The notes under the pieces: generated by a model
What the model was told of the DNA's origin: nothing
Database searches by the model: none
What the model saw: the letters and a program-made list of their open reading frames with translations, nothing else
Program-made: the position numbers and the translations under genes
Shown here: positions 1 through 9,489 of the stretch, piece after piece
How the letters are laid out: every line of letters starts with the position of its first letter
Numbering within the stretch: the stretch's first letter is position 1
From: Nemertoderma westbladi
Lineage: Eukaryota > Xenacoelomorpha > Nemertodermatida > Nemertodermatidae
Assembly (NCBI GenBank): GCA_032718475.1
Contig: JAUCBJ010001921.1
Span: 1 to 25,893, forward strand
Length of the DNA: 25,893 bases
Reading direction: 5' to 3'

Positions 1-732
1 GCAGTGGTCATATGACGCATATATGCGTCATGGATGATGTCAAAAAATGAGTTTGGGATCTGTTCACAAGGTGGCGCATGAAATTTTAACAAATCACCTA
101 CCATTTCTTCTACATCCCAGTTTGAATCAATGACGGATATACAGTATGCGTCATGACACAATCTATTGTCTACCGTTTGACGTATCGGTGCATCAAAGAC
201 AGTCAAAGTGTTAATCTTAGTTTATTTTTCCTGGGTGCAGGAATAGTTTGAAAGTTCAATATAGATGTATCAATATATTTATTGTATTATATCGGTAATG
301 TGGATCATATCTGAAATAAATTATTAAGAAACATAAAATCTAAATATAATTTTCACACCTATCGCCTATTAACTAACCCTTTCCCTGATTTTAGATTCAA
401 TGTGTATCTTAACAACTGAATCCAAATTCACAAAACAAACAGCCCAACGCATGTTAAATAATACGCCTTCCTTTCCCATAATTCCTTCCTTTATTTCCCA
501 TCTCCTTACTTACAAACAATACTCTCAGCAAAATGATCTGGCAAAAATGACTCATGTGAACTTTGGTCGTAAAAATCGTTATCTCCCATTTCTGCTAATG
601 GTTGTCTATGTCGAATGCGCCCCGTTTTTTTTTTCGCCTTTGGGCTCATTCTGTTCGGAATATAACAATTATTTTATTCACTCCACTTACTATTTTATAT
701 AATATTATTATTTTTTCTCATTCAAAAACGCT
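1..732. other. AT-rich spacer, no gene seen
   Basis: No convincing coding region or RNA gene is seen. The 100-codon open frame at 400-702 has low-complexity content and no recognisable domain. A perfect 18-bp palindrome lies at 13-30 and a decayed relative at 131-153; they are listed separately. Confidence 0.6.
13..30. repeat. Perfect 18-bp palindrome TGACGCATATATGCGTCA
   Basis: Bases 13-21 are the exact reverse complement of bases 22-30. The half site TGACGCA resembles a CRE/AP-1 type half site. A related imperfect arrangement (TGACGGATA ... TATGCGTCA) occurs at 131-153. Whether it binds anything is unknown. Confidence 0.6.
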
Positions 733-1432
733 CACTCTAATAGAGCAATAATTGCTGGTTTAAGAAATACAGTGATGGGTTTAGAGGTTTTATTTCGTTG
801 CATTGCAATATGACATAAATGTTGTTTTTCTATAATTATTATTGAAATCGTTTAAATGTTTAGTAATACCTGATGATTGATAAAAGTACATATATCAGAT
901 ATTTATTGTTACAGTATGTTTCCAAGGAAACATACTGTATTGCATTGGTGGTAGCAGACGGACCATTTTGGTCGGAATTACTTTTGGATATTATTGATGG
1001 GTGTAATACAGTGTAATGAGTACATTAATGGATATTATTACAAAATGAAAGTTTTTATTGTTTTCCTATTTATCGCGTTATTTTGATAACTTGGCATAAA
1101 TTATTTACTGCCGCAGTAGCCTACTATTTACAACTGTACCGTATCTCTATCTAATGTACAGTACTGTAGGCCTATGTTCATGTTCAAACATCCCATCCCA
1201 TAGAATCTAACCTAAGAACATAACCCCAGAACATATGTAGGCCTATGTTCTGTTGCTATGGAAACTTTCCACCATATTTAAATTGTTTAAAGGAAATTCG
1301 TTTAGTTAACATTACACGATTCCGATAATTTATTATTACAGAAAAACAACAATTTGGATGCATTGCCGCTAAATAAAACCTCTAAACCCATATATTTTTG
1401 AAACCAGCAATTATTATTGCTCTATTAGAGTG
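733..1432. mobile_element. ~700-bp element with long terminal inverted repeats (MITE-like)
   Basis: The left end CACTCTAATAGAGCAATA (from 733) is the reverse complement of the right end, which finishes TCTATTAGAGTG at 1432. The match continues inward: GGGTTTAGAGGTTTTATTT (777-795) pairs with AAATAAAACCTCTAAACCC (1371-1389), and the TGTTGTTTTTCT stretch near 822 pairs with AGAAAAACAAC near 1340, giving arms of over 100 bp with small indels. No transposase frame lies between them, so this looks like a non-autonomous DNA transposon or fold-back element. I could not fix a target-site duplication; CAAAA occurs on both sides but not flush with the left end. The superfamily is not assigned. Confidence 0.72.
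910..939. repeat. 30-bp palindrome (hairpin) inside the long-TIR element
   Basis: TACAGTATGTTTCC (910-923) and GGAAACATACTGTA (926-939) are exact reverse complements around an AA spacer. It sits within the 733-1432 element and is built from the TACAGTA word common in this window. Confidence 0.8.
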
Positions 1433-1724
1433 CAAAATCTCGAATGTTGAAACATAATGTAGTGCGCGGGCGAAGGCAGTATCATGTCGCATTTTCAATA
1501 CCATACCTGCACATATATGTATACAGAGGCCCATTAATTAAGTTTAAAAGTAATAATAAAGTTCAGAGTCCTATTCAGTTTGTTGTTTATTTAGTTTATA
1601 TTCGAATTCAGACTTTTCGGGATCGGGACCGGGATTTTGGATTAAATTCATCAAAGTTAATAGTATATGAGGCGGGTTTTCGGTAACACTCACACTATCT
1701 TACACTTCTGAAATATTAGTAAGA

Positions 1725-1805
1725 TCATGACCTACTACAGTATGTATTATATAGTAGGTCATATATATATATATATAGTAGGTATACTATACAGTAGTAG
1801 GTCAT
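1725..1805. repeat. Inverted repeat around an (AT)n core
   Basis: CATGACCTACTACAGTAT (1725-1742) is mirrored by AGTAGTAGGTCATG (1792-1805) with a 5-bp insertion in the right arm. The centre holds a short (AT)n run at about 1760-1776 and another TAGTAGGTCAT copy. No coding potential is seen in 1433-2000. Confidence 0.65.
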
Positions 1806-2029
1806 GGTAAGATAAAGTTATATTAAAATTATCTTATAATTTATTACTGGATGGTTTACTGAAATAAAAATTAGATATAATCAAAACATTTCCGTTCTGC
1901 TGGAACATTTTTTAGATGTTCAACAAATTTATTTAACCATTTGAACTTCTTTAAACATTAGTGCATTGATGAAGCCAGAAGTCTTCACAATGTTTTCATA
2001 TAAAATCTGATTTAAATAAAAAAAAAGTG

Positions 2030-2406
2030 ATTTAAATGGGTGACTACAAAACAAAGACCAAAGACCCAAATAATAAACACCTGCATAATCTTGAAACAAA
2101 ACGAGAACAAGAAAAAACAAGAAATCTTGAAACGTGTTAACTTTCGTTTATTGTTTTGGTTCCCCCAACAAGCCTCTGTAACATGCTCCTTTACTAACCT
2201 GTTCCTTTAAATGGCAATGTAACCTAACGCTCTTTGGAAGCTGTACAAAACAAAGAGGTAAAGTCGCGTTAGGTTCCATTGCCATTTACAGGAGCAGGTT
2301 ACATAGGCGTGTTGGGGGAACCAAAACAATAAACGAAAGTTAACACATGTGTTTCGTACAGGTCTTTGTTGTTTGGGTCTTTGCTTTGTAGTCATCCGAT
2401 TTAAAT
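2030..2406. repeat. Long hairpin (fold-back) repeat element
   Basis: The two halves are imperfect reverse complements. GTGACTACAAAACAAAGACC near 2040 pairs with the stretch ending TTTGCTTTGTAGTCAT near 2393. GGTTCCCCCAACA near 2158 pairs with GTTGGGGGAACC near 2311. GGCAATGTAACCTAACGC (2213-2230) pairs with GCGTTAGGTTCCATTGCC (2266-2283). The loop is about 35 bp. The left arm has an extra stretch of about 20 bp. The word AACCAAAACAATAAAC from the right arm recurs near 15378 and 22467, so the family is dispersed. Small open frames here are not credible genes. Confidence 0.72.
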
Positions 2407-2475
2407 AAAAAAAAATCTGATTTAAATAAAAAAATCTGATTTAAATCAAAAAAATCTGATTTGATTTTTTTTTTA
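2395..2475. repeat. A-rich tandem repeat of the word CTGATTTAAATAAAAAAA
   Basis: About four degenerate units of roughly 18-20 bp, each with CTGATTTAAAT or CTGATTTGAT plus an A-run, follow the hairpin element on its right. Similar words occur at 2005-2037 on its left, so the hairpin is bracketed by the same A-rich sequence. Confidence 0.6.
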
Positions 2476-2575
2476 AAATCATGACTTTTATCAACCCTGG
2501 TACTCGGGCGAAGATTGCACCAAACCATGCAGCATTAGATTATGCATAAATTTTTAAGGTTAAGGTGGAACCAAG

Positions 2576-2650
2576 GTCCCACCTTGGTGCAGTGGTTGCA
2601 CTGAATTTACATCTCCCTGGTGGTCGTGGGTTCGATCCCGCATGTGGGAC
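2576..2650 (+). mobile_element. tRNA-derived SINE head (tRNA-like pseudogene)
   Basis: A 75-bp tRNA-like unit. An A-box-like TGGTGCAGTGG starts at 2585 and a B-box GGGTTCGATCCC at 2628. Terminal 7-mers GTCCCAC (2576-2582) and GTGGGAC (2644-2650) pair perfectly like an acceptor stem, and GTGGG (2626-2630) can pair with CCCGC (2637-2641). The T-loop has 6 rather than 7 bases and two extra bases follow the T-stem, so it is not a functional tRNA. The sequence that follows, to about 2730, could be the SINE body. Pol III transcription would be from the plus strand if active. Confidence 0.6.
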
Positions 2651-2924
2651 AGGATAGCTTTCGTTAAGTCGTCAGTCAGTCTTTGTGGGTAAACCCAGGC
2701 CTAACGGCCGAAGAAAATTTTACTTTCCATTTTTAAGTGGCTTGGTAAATATGGTAAGGCCTACTATTATTATTATTAGGCCGCGTGTCCTTTTGGATGT
2801 TTTAGGCTAGCCACAATATTGCACAACATTGAAATAAAAAATATTTGCCTATTACATAGAGATTTACAAAATAATTTTCTAAGTGTAATACAAAATAATT
2901 ATATTTTTTTTATCAACTTTTGAA

Positions 2925-3090
2925 ATAAAATACGATACAAAAAATACGAAAGTTTTTTCGTATTTCGTATCGAATCTTGGATATTTCGAAACGTATCGTA
3001 TTTTCTCAAAATTGCATTCGTATCGTATCGTGAAAAATTGATTCGTATCGTATCGTATCGTATTTTCGTATCGCATCGTATCCTGTCCCT
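2925..3090. repeat. Degenerate (CGTAT)n / (TACGA)n low-complexity tract
   Basis: Irregular repeats of CGTAT and CGTATCGTATCG with A/T interruptions, for example at 2951-2975 and 3015-3080. This explains the short open frame on the minus strand here, which is not a gene. Confidence 0.75.
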
Positions 3091-4221
3091 GCACCCATAT
3101 AAAGCTTGCGCAATAAAATCCCAGCTAACCTAACTCTGGAATTGTGTCGGATGAGTTAAAATAATACACCGTATAAGTCAGCCTCATAAACATACAATGT
3201 ATCAGCCGGGCTCCACATTTAGTAAAGTTAGTTAGAAATTAGTAAAGAAAGATTAAAAATTGAGTTAATTTAAAGTGCCATTCCAAATTGTAATAGGATA
3301 AATACGAGAATAAGTAAATATATAATAATACATGTACAAGTATCAAAACCCAAGGGAAACAATAACATTAACCAGTAAGGGCACCAATAAACAATAAAGC
3401 AATACATAATAAAGCAGAGCGCATTGGGAATAACAAACAGTAATAATGCAAGATTTGCGCGACAATAAACAATAAGTAAAGTTATAATACTGCAAAATTA
3501 GTTTTAACAAAAAATACATTTTATTCCATAATAATAGAAACATTTTGGTCCCTCGACTGGTTTTAATTTATTAAATCCATATAAATAAACAATTAAAATA
3601 AACACGTCTCATCTAGAAAAGAACGGTTGATTAAATTTATGCGGTAAGAAAACCTGCCAGTCATTTTGCGAGAACGTAGGATTTATTATGGAAAGAAATA
3701 TTGGCAACTAAAGACCAAAACAAGAACAACAACTACAGCTCTACGGTATGTTGTAAACCTTGAGTTATATTATGTAACAACTACAACAGCTCTACGGTAT
3801 GTTGTAAACCTTGAGTTATATTATGTAGAAAAATGTTACTTTAGCACAAATAAGTTATAAATAAAACTAAGAAACTACCGGGGTTCAATGTAATACGTCC
3901 CATATAATACATATATTATAATAGCGTATAATCTGGTTTAATACCATGTACATATTTATAATTCGAATATACATCACATTTTAGTTAAAGAATCACAAAT
4001 ATTGGGTCTCTAATATTAACCGAACCAAACCTAACCGTATCAGGTGCCTAAAAACACCATGGAGAACGTTTTATTGGAAAATTTATATATTTACATTATA
4101 TTATTTGTTGTTGCTTAAAATTACATATTTAACAAAACAAACAACATTATTATACGAAAAATAGAATTCCCGGAGCTAATAAGCATGAGTGACTATTTAT
4201 GACGATTACCAATGCGGTATA
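3091..4221. other. AT-rich spacer, no gene seen
   Basis: No domain-bearing open frame, tRNA or snRNA is apparent. The only structure noted is the tandem duplication at 3727-3827, listed separately. Confidence 0.5.
3727..3827. repeat. ~50-bp tandem duplication
   Basis: Two adjacent copies of about 50 bp share CTCTACGGTATGTTGTAAAC and TTGAGTTATATTATGTA without mismatch; the second copy has a small ACA expansion near its start (CTACAACAGC against CTACAGC). Near identity suggests a recent duplication. Confidence 0.85.
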
Positions 4222-5690
4222 CTCGTGTACCGTACCCGTGTACCGTACCCGTGTACCGTACCCATGTACCGTACCCGTGTACCGTACCCGTGTACCGTAA
4301 CCGTACCCGTGTACCGTACCCGTGTACCGTACCCGTGTACCGTACCCGTGTACCGTACCCGTGTACCGTACCCGTGTACCGTACCCGTGTACCGTACCCG
4401 TGTACCGTACCCGTGTACCGTACCCGTGTACCGTACCCGTGTACCGTACCCGTGTACCGTAACCGTGTACCGTACCCATGTACCGTACCCGTGTACCGTA
4501 CCCGTGTACCGTACCCATGTACCGTACCCGTGTACCGTACCCGTGTACCGTACCCGTGTACCGTACCCGTGTACCGTACCCGTGTACCGCACCCATGTAC
4601 CGTACCCGTGTACCGTACCCGTGTACCGTACCCGTGTACCGTACCCATGTACCGTACCCGTGTACCGTACCCGTGTACCGTAACCGTACCCGTGTACCGT
4701 ACCCGTGTACCGTACCCGTGTACCGTACCCGTGTACCGTACCCGTGTACCGTACCCGTGTACCGTACCCGTGTACCGTACCCGTGTACCGTACCCGTGTA
4801 CCGTAACCGTGTACCGTAACCGTACCCGTGTACCGTACCCGTGTACCGTACCCGTGTACCGTACCCGTGTACCGTACCCGTGTACCGTAACCGTGTACCG
4901 TAACCGTGTAGCGTACCCGTGTACCGTACCCGTGTACCGTACCCATGTACCGTACCCGTGTACCGTACCCGTGTACCGTACCCGTGTACCGTACCCATGT
5001 ACCGTACCCGTGTACCGTACCCGTGTACCGTACCCGTGTATCGTACCCGTGTACCGTAACCGTACCCGTGTACCGTACCCGTGTACCGTACCCGTGTACA
5101 GTACCCGTGTACAGTACCCGTGTACCGTACCCGTGTACCGTACCCGTGTACCGTAACCGTGTACCGTAACCGTACCCGTGTACCGTACCCGTGTATCGTA
5201 CCCGTGTACCGTACCCGTGTACAGTACCCGTGTACCGTACCCGTGTACCGTACCCGTGTACCGTACCCGTGTACCGTACCCGTGTACCGTACCCGTGTAT
5301 CGTACCCGTGTACCGTAACCGTACCCGTGTACCGTACCCGTGTACCGTACCCGTGTACAGTACCCGTGTACAGTACCCGTGTACCGTACCCGTGTACCGT
5401 ACCCGTGTACCGTACCCGTGTACCGTACCCGTGTACCGTACCCGTGTACCGTACCCGTGTACCGTACCCGTGTACCGTAACCCTGTACCGTAACCGTACC
5501 CGTGTACCGTACCCGTGTACCGTACCCGTGTACCGTACCCGTGTACCGTACCCGTGTACCGTAACCGTGTACCGTAACCGTGTAGCGTACCCGTGTACCG
5601 TACCCGTGTACAGTACCCGTGTACCGTAACCGTGTACCGTACCCGTGTACCGTAACCGTACCCATGTACCGTAACCGTACCCGTGTACAC
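4222..5690. repeat. 13-bp satellite array, unit GTACCGTACCCGT
   Basis: About 110 tandem units. The common unit is 13 bp; variants include CCCATG for CCCGTG, ACAGT for ACCGT, and 19-bp units with an extra ACCGTA hexamer (junction GTAACCGTACCC, for example near 4299, 4681, 4817, 5057, 5167, 5315, 5493 and 5653). Thirteen is not a multiple of three, so three units (39 bp) give a 13-residue peptide period, and no frame on either strand meets a stop. That explains overlapping open frames of up to about 500 codons. None should be treated as a gene. Confidence 0.95.
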
Positions 5691-6216
5691 GGGCAGGAGG
5701 GCCTACTTTGCAAAGAGCCTTAATTTATTCAATGGAAGCCAGTAAAGTCTAACCGTAATGCCGTAATTGTACCGTAATACCGTAATAAAATTACGGTTAA
5801 CCAGCTAAAAAAATAAGAAGCATTAAAATACATTGTGAATTTCATTTCATTGCTATTTAATTAATGCAGTTATTACGAGATAAAATATTTGTTCAACAAG
5901 ATTATTGATAATATTTTATTTGATTTAGAGAACGTTATTGATGATAGTTTAAGTTTATTGATGATGTACTTTAATGATAATAGATCCTTTAATTAATTGT
6001 CATACAAAATTATATATTACTACTAGAATTGGGTGGGTTTAACAAAGTAAACATGAGACTATGGCATCTAATTTGGCTCAAATCCAATATTTTACTCTTC
6101 AATGACAACACAGTCCACCGGTATGTTATTCTATCAATATTGCGAGTAATATCAATAATATTAAATCATCGTGCCATATTGTTACACGTTAATTCGATTT
6201 ATATTTAGTACTCTTA
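5691..6216. other. AT-rich spacer with decayed satellite edge, no gene seen
   Basis: At about 5748-5800 a degenerate run of CCGTAAT-like words (ACCGTAATGCCGTAATTG and similar) ends in TTACGGTTAACC. It looks like a decayed or ancestral relative of the 13-bp array. The rest shows nothing recognisable. Confidence 0.5.
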
Positions 6217-6400
6217 GGCTGCGTTCACACTACTAAGTCAAAGTCAAAAGACAAAATGTAAAAAAAATCACAAGAAATTAAATTTTTTCTAAAACGCCCT
6301 TATGTATTATATTAGGCCTATATAATGTATTATTATTTATTATGGCTAGCTAGCAATATTTATTTTCTTTTGACTTTGACTTGGTAGTGTGAACGCGGCC
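6217..6400. mobile_element. 184-bp MITE, PIF/Harbinger-like, TTA target duplication
   Basis: The ends are terminal inverted repeats. GGCTGCGTTCACACTACTAA starts at 6217; the right end, ACTTGGTAGTGTGAACGCGGCC, finishes at 6400. The match extends about 35 bp inward to the AGTCAAAGTCAAAAG stretch. The element is flanked by TTA at 6214-6216 and 6401-6403. A 3-bp TTA duplication and a GGC...GCC end fit non-autonomous PIF/Harbinger elements; this assignment rests on family knowledge. There is no coding content. Confidence 0.85.
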
Positions 6401-6488
6401 TTAGGCAGTAAAAATATGAAGGTTGTATTATTTGGTATTATTAAATAGATGGTAACTGCACTAAATATAAAAATATATTACAAGCTAC

Positions 6489-7049
6489 TTAGGGGGATAT
6501 GGTACAGATTACAACTGTACCAATTACTCTGGTGGAATCTGATGAAAATCTCGAGAAGGGCGGAGTAACTATGTGACAAAATAATTGTGTCAAAGTATGA
6601 GGGTCACTTAATTGCACTTAATAACCAAATATTGGCACGTTTTCGAAGTTTATATTGGAAATACATTAGATAATTGTTATAAATATGTTTTTAGAGGTTC
6701 CACAACAGTTATTGTGTCTCATAACACAAACCTGCTGCGAAAATTTCACCCAATTCCATCAAGCCGTTCTCGAGAAAAAGGTACATTTGTCTCCAAATCA
6801 CACAAAAAAGAAATTGCGGAGAAAAATCCAAAGTATTCAAACTTTCTTGCTAATTTTATTTAAATCGCGGGAAATTTCAGCCAAAATATAATAAATTACA
6901 CCAACGAACGAAATTATACGATATGGAGGTTTTCATAATCGCTTATTTTGGTGCTAAATTTTAACATACCCATTTATTTCACAAATCCAACAAAAATTTC
7001 GAAAACGTTCTTATTTTTTTTAAAGTTCTGGGGTACCATCTACCCTTAA
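6489..7049. mobile_element. Possible DNA-transposon remnant with degenerate terminal inverted repeats
   Basis: TTAGGGGGATATGGTAC at 6489-6505 and the reverse complement of 7033-7049 (TTAAGGGTAGATGGTAC) agree at 14 of 17 positions and face each other across about 560 bp. A secondary stem GGTACAG/CTGTACC lies at 6501-6521. Internal sequence includes TCTCGAGAAGG near 6549 and TTCTCGAGAAAAAGG near 6768. The 83- and 68-codon open frames inside have no recognised domain. The boundaries are tentative. Confidence 0.4.
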
Positions 7050-7126
7050 TGTGGAACTTATTCTAGGTACTTTTAAATTATTGATTAAAATGATAAAATT
7101 CAAAAGTTGAAAAATAGTATGGTGGG

Positions 7127-7132
7127 TTTATT
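7127..7132 (-). promoter_or_regulatory. Candidate polyadenylation signal AATAAA for the LPGAT1-like gene
   Basis: AATAAA on the minus strand, about 200 bp past the stop codon of the acyltransferase frame. Chance occurrence is likely in AT-rich DNA. Confidence 0.3.
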
Positions 7133-7332
7133 ATACGTGCATTGATTTGGTTGGATAAATGGTGGTTAGTAAGACTAAATAGCCTAGCACGTACGGAAGA
7201 CTCAACTAAATACATTTTACAAAAAAAACACAACATATAGGCCTATATCTAAAAAAAAATATAAAAACACCGCATGGATAGACAGAGAAGCAATAAACAT
7301 GTTTGATTATATATAACAATAGCACGAAATAT

Positions 7333-8427
7333 TTAGGAAAAGAGATGTGACCTTAAGAGACAACATGAAGAAACAGCAACAAAAAGGTAGAAGGAATTAT
7401 ACAAGAACACCTTTACCAAGGATAATGGGACGAGTACATTGTTTAGAGGAATACCGGTGCATGTAGGGTAGACACCGTGTTTGTATAAATAATCAAGTAG
7501 ATACTCTTTATGCACAAAAACTTGGAATAACCAATTAGTAAAGTCGTCTAAATTAGTAGGAATGTCTGAAATTTTATATGTTTTATAAAATATATTAACT
7601 GACTGTGGAGCGGCGCTGCCAGTCATTAGTTCAAGGCCGTCTAGACCATCATTCGGGTCCTTGTAACCAATGGTTACATCCAATAAGAACTCAGGTGGGT
7701 TATAAGTAAGATATTTACGTTTTCTCACGATATCTAGAATAGCATATATGGCAGAAACTTTCGGTAAACCAACGTGTTCTAGAACTGGGTAATCATTCTC
7801 CCGGGCGTACTTTTGGCAACTTTTTTTTCTCTTGTAAAAGAAACCGCCTTCAGGGAATATAATTATCCACCGCCTATCCTTATCTGTATCTATATAATGG
7901 TACCTAAGGAAGGACTCTATATGTGCCAGAGTTTGCGTCTTAGCGTGTTTACCAGATTCTACAAACATATCTCCGTGATGGCCCGCTATAACACCGAAAT
8001 GAGTATAACGGAACATAACGTCTAACACCCAAAGACAGTGCCGCGTTATTAAACCGCCATGTTTACCAGATAATAATGCGAACAAAGTCAGTACGTCGGC
8101 GGTGGTCTGGTGGTTGGCAATGACAACGGATCGTTGACCAATCAGCTTCGAGGGATCATCGCCCCATTCGTATATAGAATAGGAGTTAGGCAATGGGGCA
8201 CAAAACATAAACACACCCACCATATATAAAAGCGTGCTGTATAGTCGGCCTTCTAAGAGCCAATAGAAGCGAGGCGATATTAGTCGCAAAGGCTGGAGAA
8301 CCAATAAGATCACTCCGTAAGTCGATACAACTAGTAAGTTGTCTACCCAGAAGAATATTAGACGGGTAAGCATTAATATATATTTAGATAGGCGAAATAA
8401 AATGATGGGTGTTTGGGATCGAAACAT
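7333..8427 (-). CDS. LPGAT1: LPGAT1-like membrane acyltransferase
   Basis: A 364-residue protein, close to the ~370 residues of vertebrate LPGAT1 (acyl-CoA:lysophosphatidylglycerol acyltransferase 1, an ER enzyme of the PlsC/LPLAT family that transfers an acyl chain to lysophospholipid). Visible features are the NHX4D catalytic block NHQTTAD (His106, Asp111), an HGD block at 151-153, the substrate-binding block FPEGG (191-195), hydrophobic membrane segments at about 15-50 and 62-78, and one near 335-358. The C-terminal TNLDDFTNWLFQVFVHKE stretch (291-308) resembles the LPGAT1-specific tail. The start ATG at 8425-8427 has A at -3. The frame is uninterrupted with no introns, although the vertebrate gene has several, so it could be a retrocopy or a lineage with intron loss. 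Lysophospholipid specificity is inferred from homology. No neighbouring gene suggests a pathway. Confidence 0.88.
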   Translation of the reverse strand: MFRSQTPIILFRLSKYILMLTRLIFFWVDNLLVVSTYGVILLVLQPLRLISPRFYWLLEGRLYSTLLYMVGVFMFCAPLPNSYSIYEWGDDPSKLIGQRSVVIANHQTTADVLTLFALLSGKHGGLITRHCLWVLDVMFRYTHFGVIAGHHGDMFVESGKHAKTQTLAHIESFLRYHYIDTDKDRRWIIIFPEGGFFYKRKKSCQKYARENDYPVLEHVGLPKVSAIYAILDIVRKRKYLTYNPPEFLLDVTIGYKDPNDGLDGLELMTGSAAPQSVNIFYKTYKISDIPTNLDDFTNWLFQVFVHKEYLLDYLYKHGVYPTCTGIPLNNVLVPLSLVKVFLYNSFYLFVAVSSCCLLRSHLFS

Positions 8428-9450
8428 CGTGTAGAAAGAAGAATGTTGCTGCCTCGGTAACTGGGAAAGTTTAATCTTACCGTAGTACAGTAGTAGGCTT
8501 AGGCCCTACTGGTGAACGGTACAGTAACAGTAGGCCTTGTTAGTAGGCCTGGACAGCTGCTAGACTTCTAGGCCTATGACTTGACTGCCACCTTTCTGCC
8601 TTTAGCACGTCACATGTTGTACATGTACACGACTGACAGACTGAATTCATGAATTAGCTAAACAACATTGTTGCAATGACGACGGAATTTATGAATTAAT
8701 TAGCTACCCGCAATGCCACAAATATCGGACCGCGCACCGTACAGTGCAGCTGCAGCAGTATAGACGATGTCGGATCCTGGATGGATGGATAGAACACACC
8801 AGCAGCCAGCACACAGCGATCAGACTGTTATAATGTCAGCGTCAGGCAGTCAGGCGATATAACAACATAAACAACCTCAACACAGAAGCAGGTACAGAGG
8901 TAGCAGATCTGCAGATTAAGCAGTCAGAACTGAACTAAGATCGCTGACGCTGGATACGACAACCGCAGTCCAGCAGAAAGCAGGAAAGTGGTAAGACTGA
9001 AGACTGGTTGTTGTTGTACATTGTCAGATTGTGACCGTACCGGTAGCGTAGCGGTAGCACAGTCTGACTATACACAGTAGTCAGGTAGTAGCGCCCAGCG
9101 CCTGACCAAATCAGTCCATTGTCAGATTATGATTTTTTGATTTGATAATTGATATTGATTATGACTTTTTTATTGTTTCGTGTAACCATTTCTATTGTTT
9201 TTTATTGTTAATTTTCCTTATGTACCATACCCGCACCGTGTCTAGCTATTTACAGTACATAATTTGAGTACCAGATTGTTATTGTATAGAAATTGTGTCT
9301 TATAGTTAGAATTTTTACAATTTTTATTATTTACTATTTTACTTATTTTATAATTTAATTAAATATTAATTAAATATAATTTAATTTAATATTTTACTTT
9401 ATTATTACTATTTACTTAATAATTATTACAATATAAACATACTTACAGTA
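8428..9450. other. Upstream flank of the LPGAT1-like gene, no second gene seen
   Basis: This kilobase lies upstream of the acyltransferase start and should hold its promoter and 5' UTR. I see no convincing TATA element at a sensible distance. It has several TACAGTA and AGGCCTA words (8485-8580), a short (GGAT)n at about 8780, and becomes very AT-rich from 9110 to 9440. No coding frame is supported. Confidence 0.45.
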
Positions 9451-9489
9451 CTACTACTAGGATCGGCATGCTGCATTGCAGCTGCATTT

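Noticed and set aside
400-702. Small protein of 100 residues
   Set aside because: AT-rich composition and no domain; length within chance expectation.
2576-2650. Functional tRNA gene
   Set aside because: Short T-loop, extra bases before the 3' acceptor strand and no convincing anticodon stem; better explained as a SINE head.
4150-5713. Overlapping open frames of up to 506 codons on both strands with YRTRVPYPCTVPV- or GTVHGYGTRVRYT-type repeats
   Set aside because: They are translations of a 13-bp stop-free satellite in all frames of both strands; no domain, codon bias or start context supports a protein.
6612-6891. Two overlapping small plus-strand frames
   Set aside because: Different frames of the same AT-rich stretch inside a likely transposon remnant; no similarity to any known domain.
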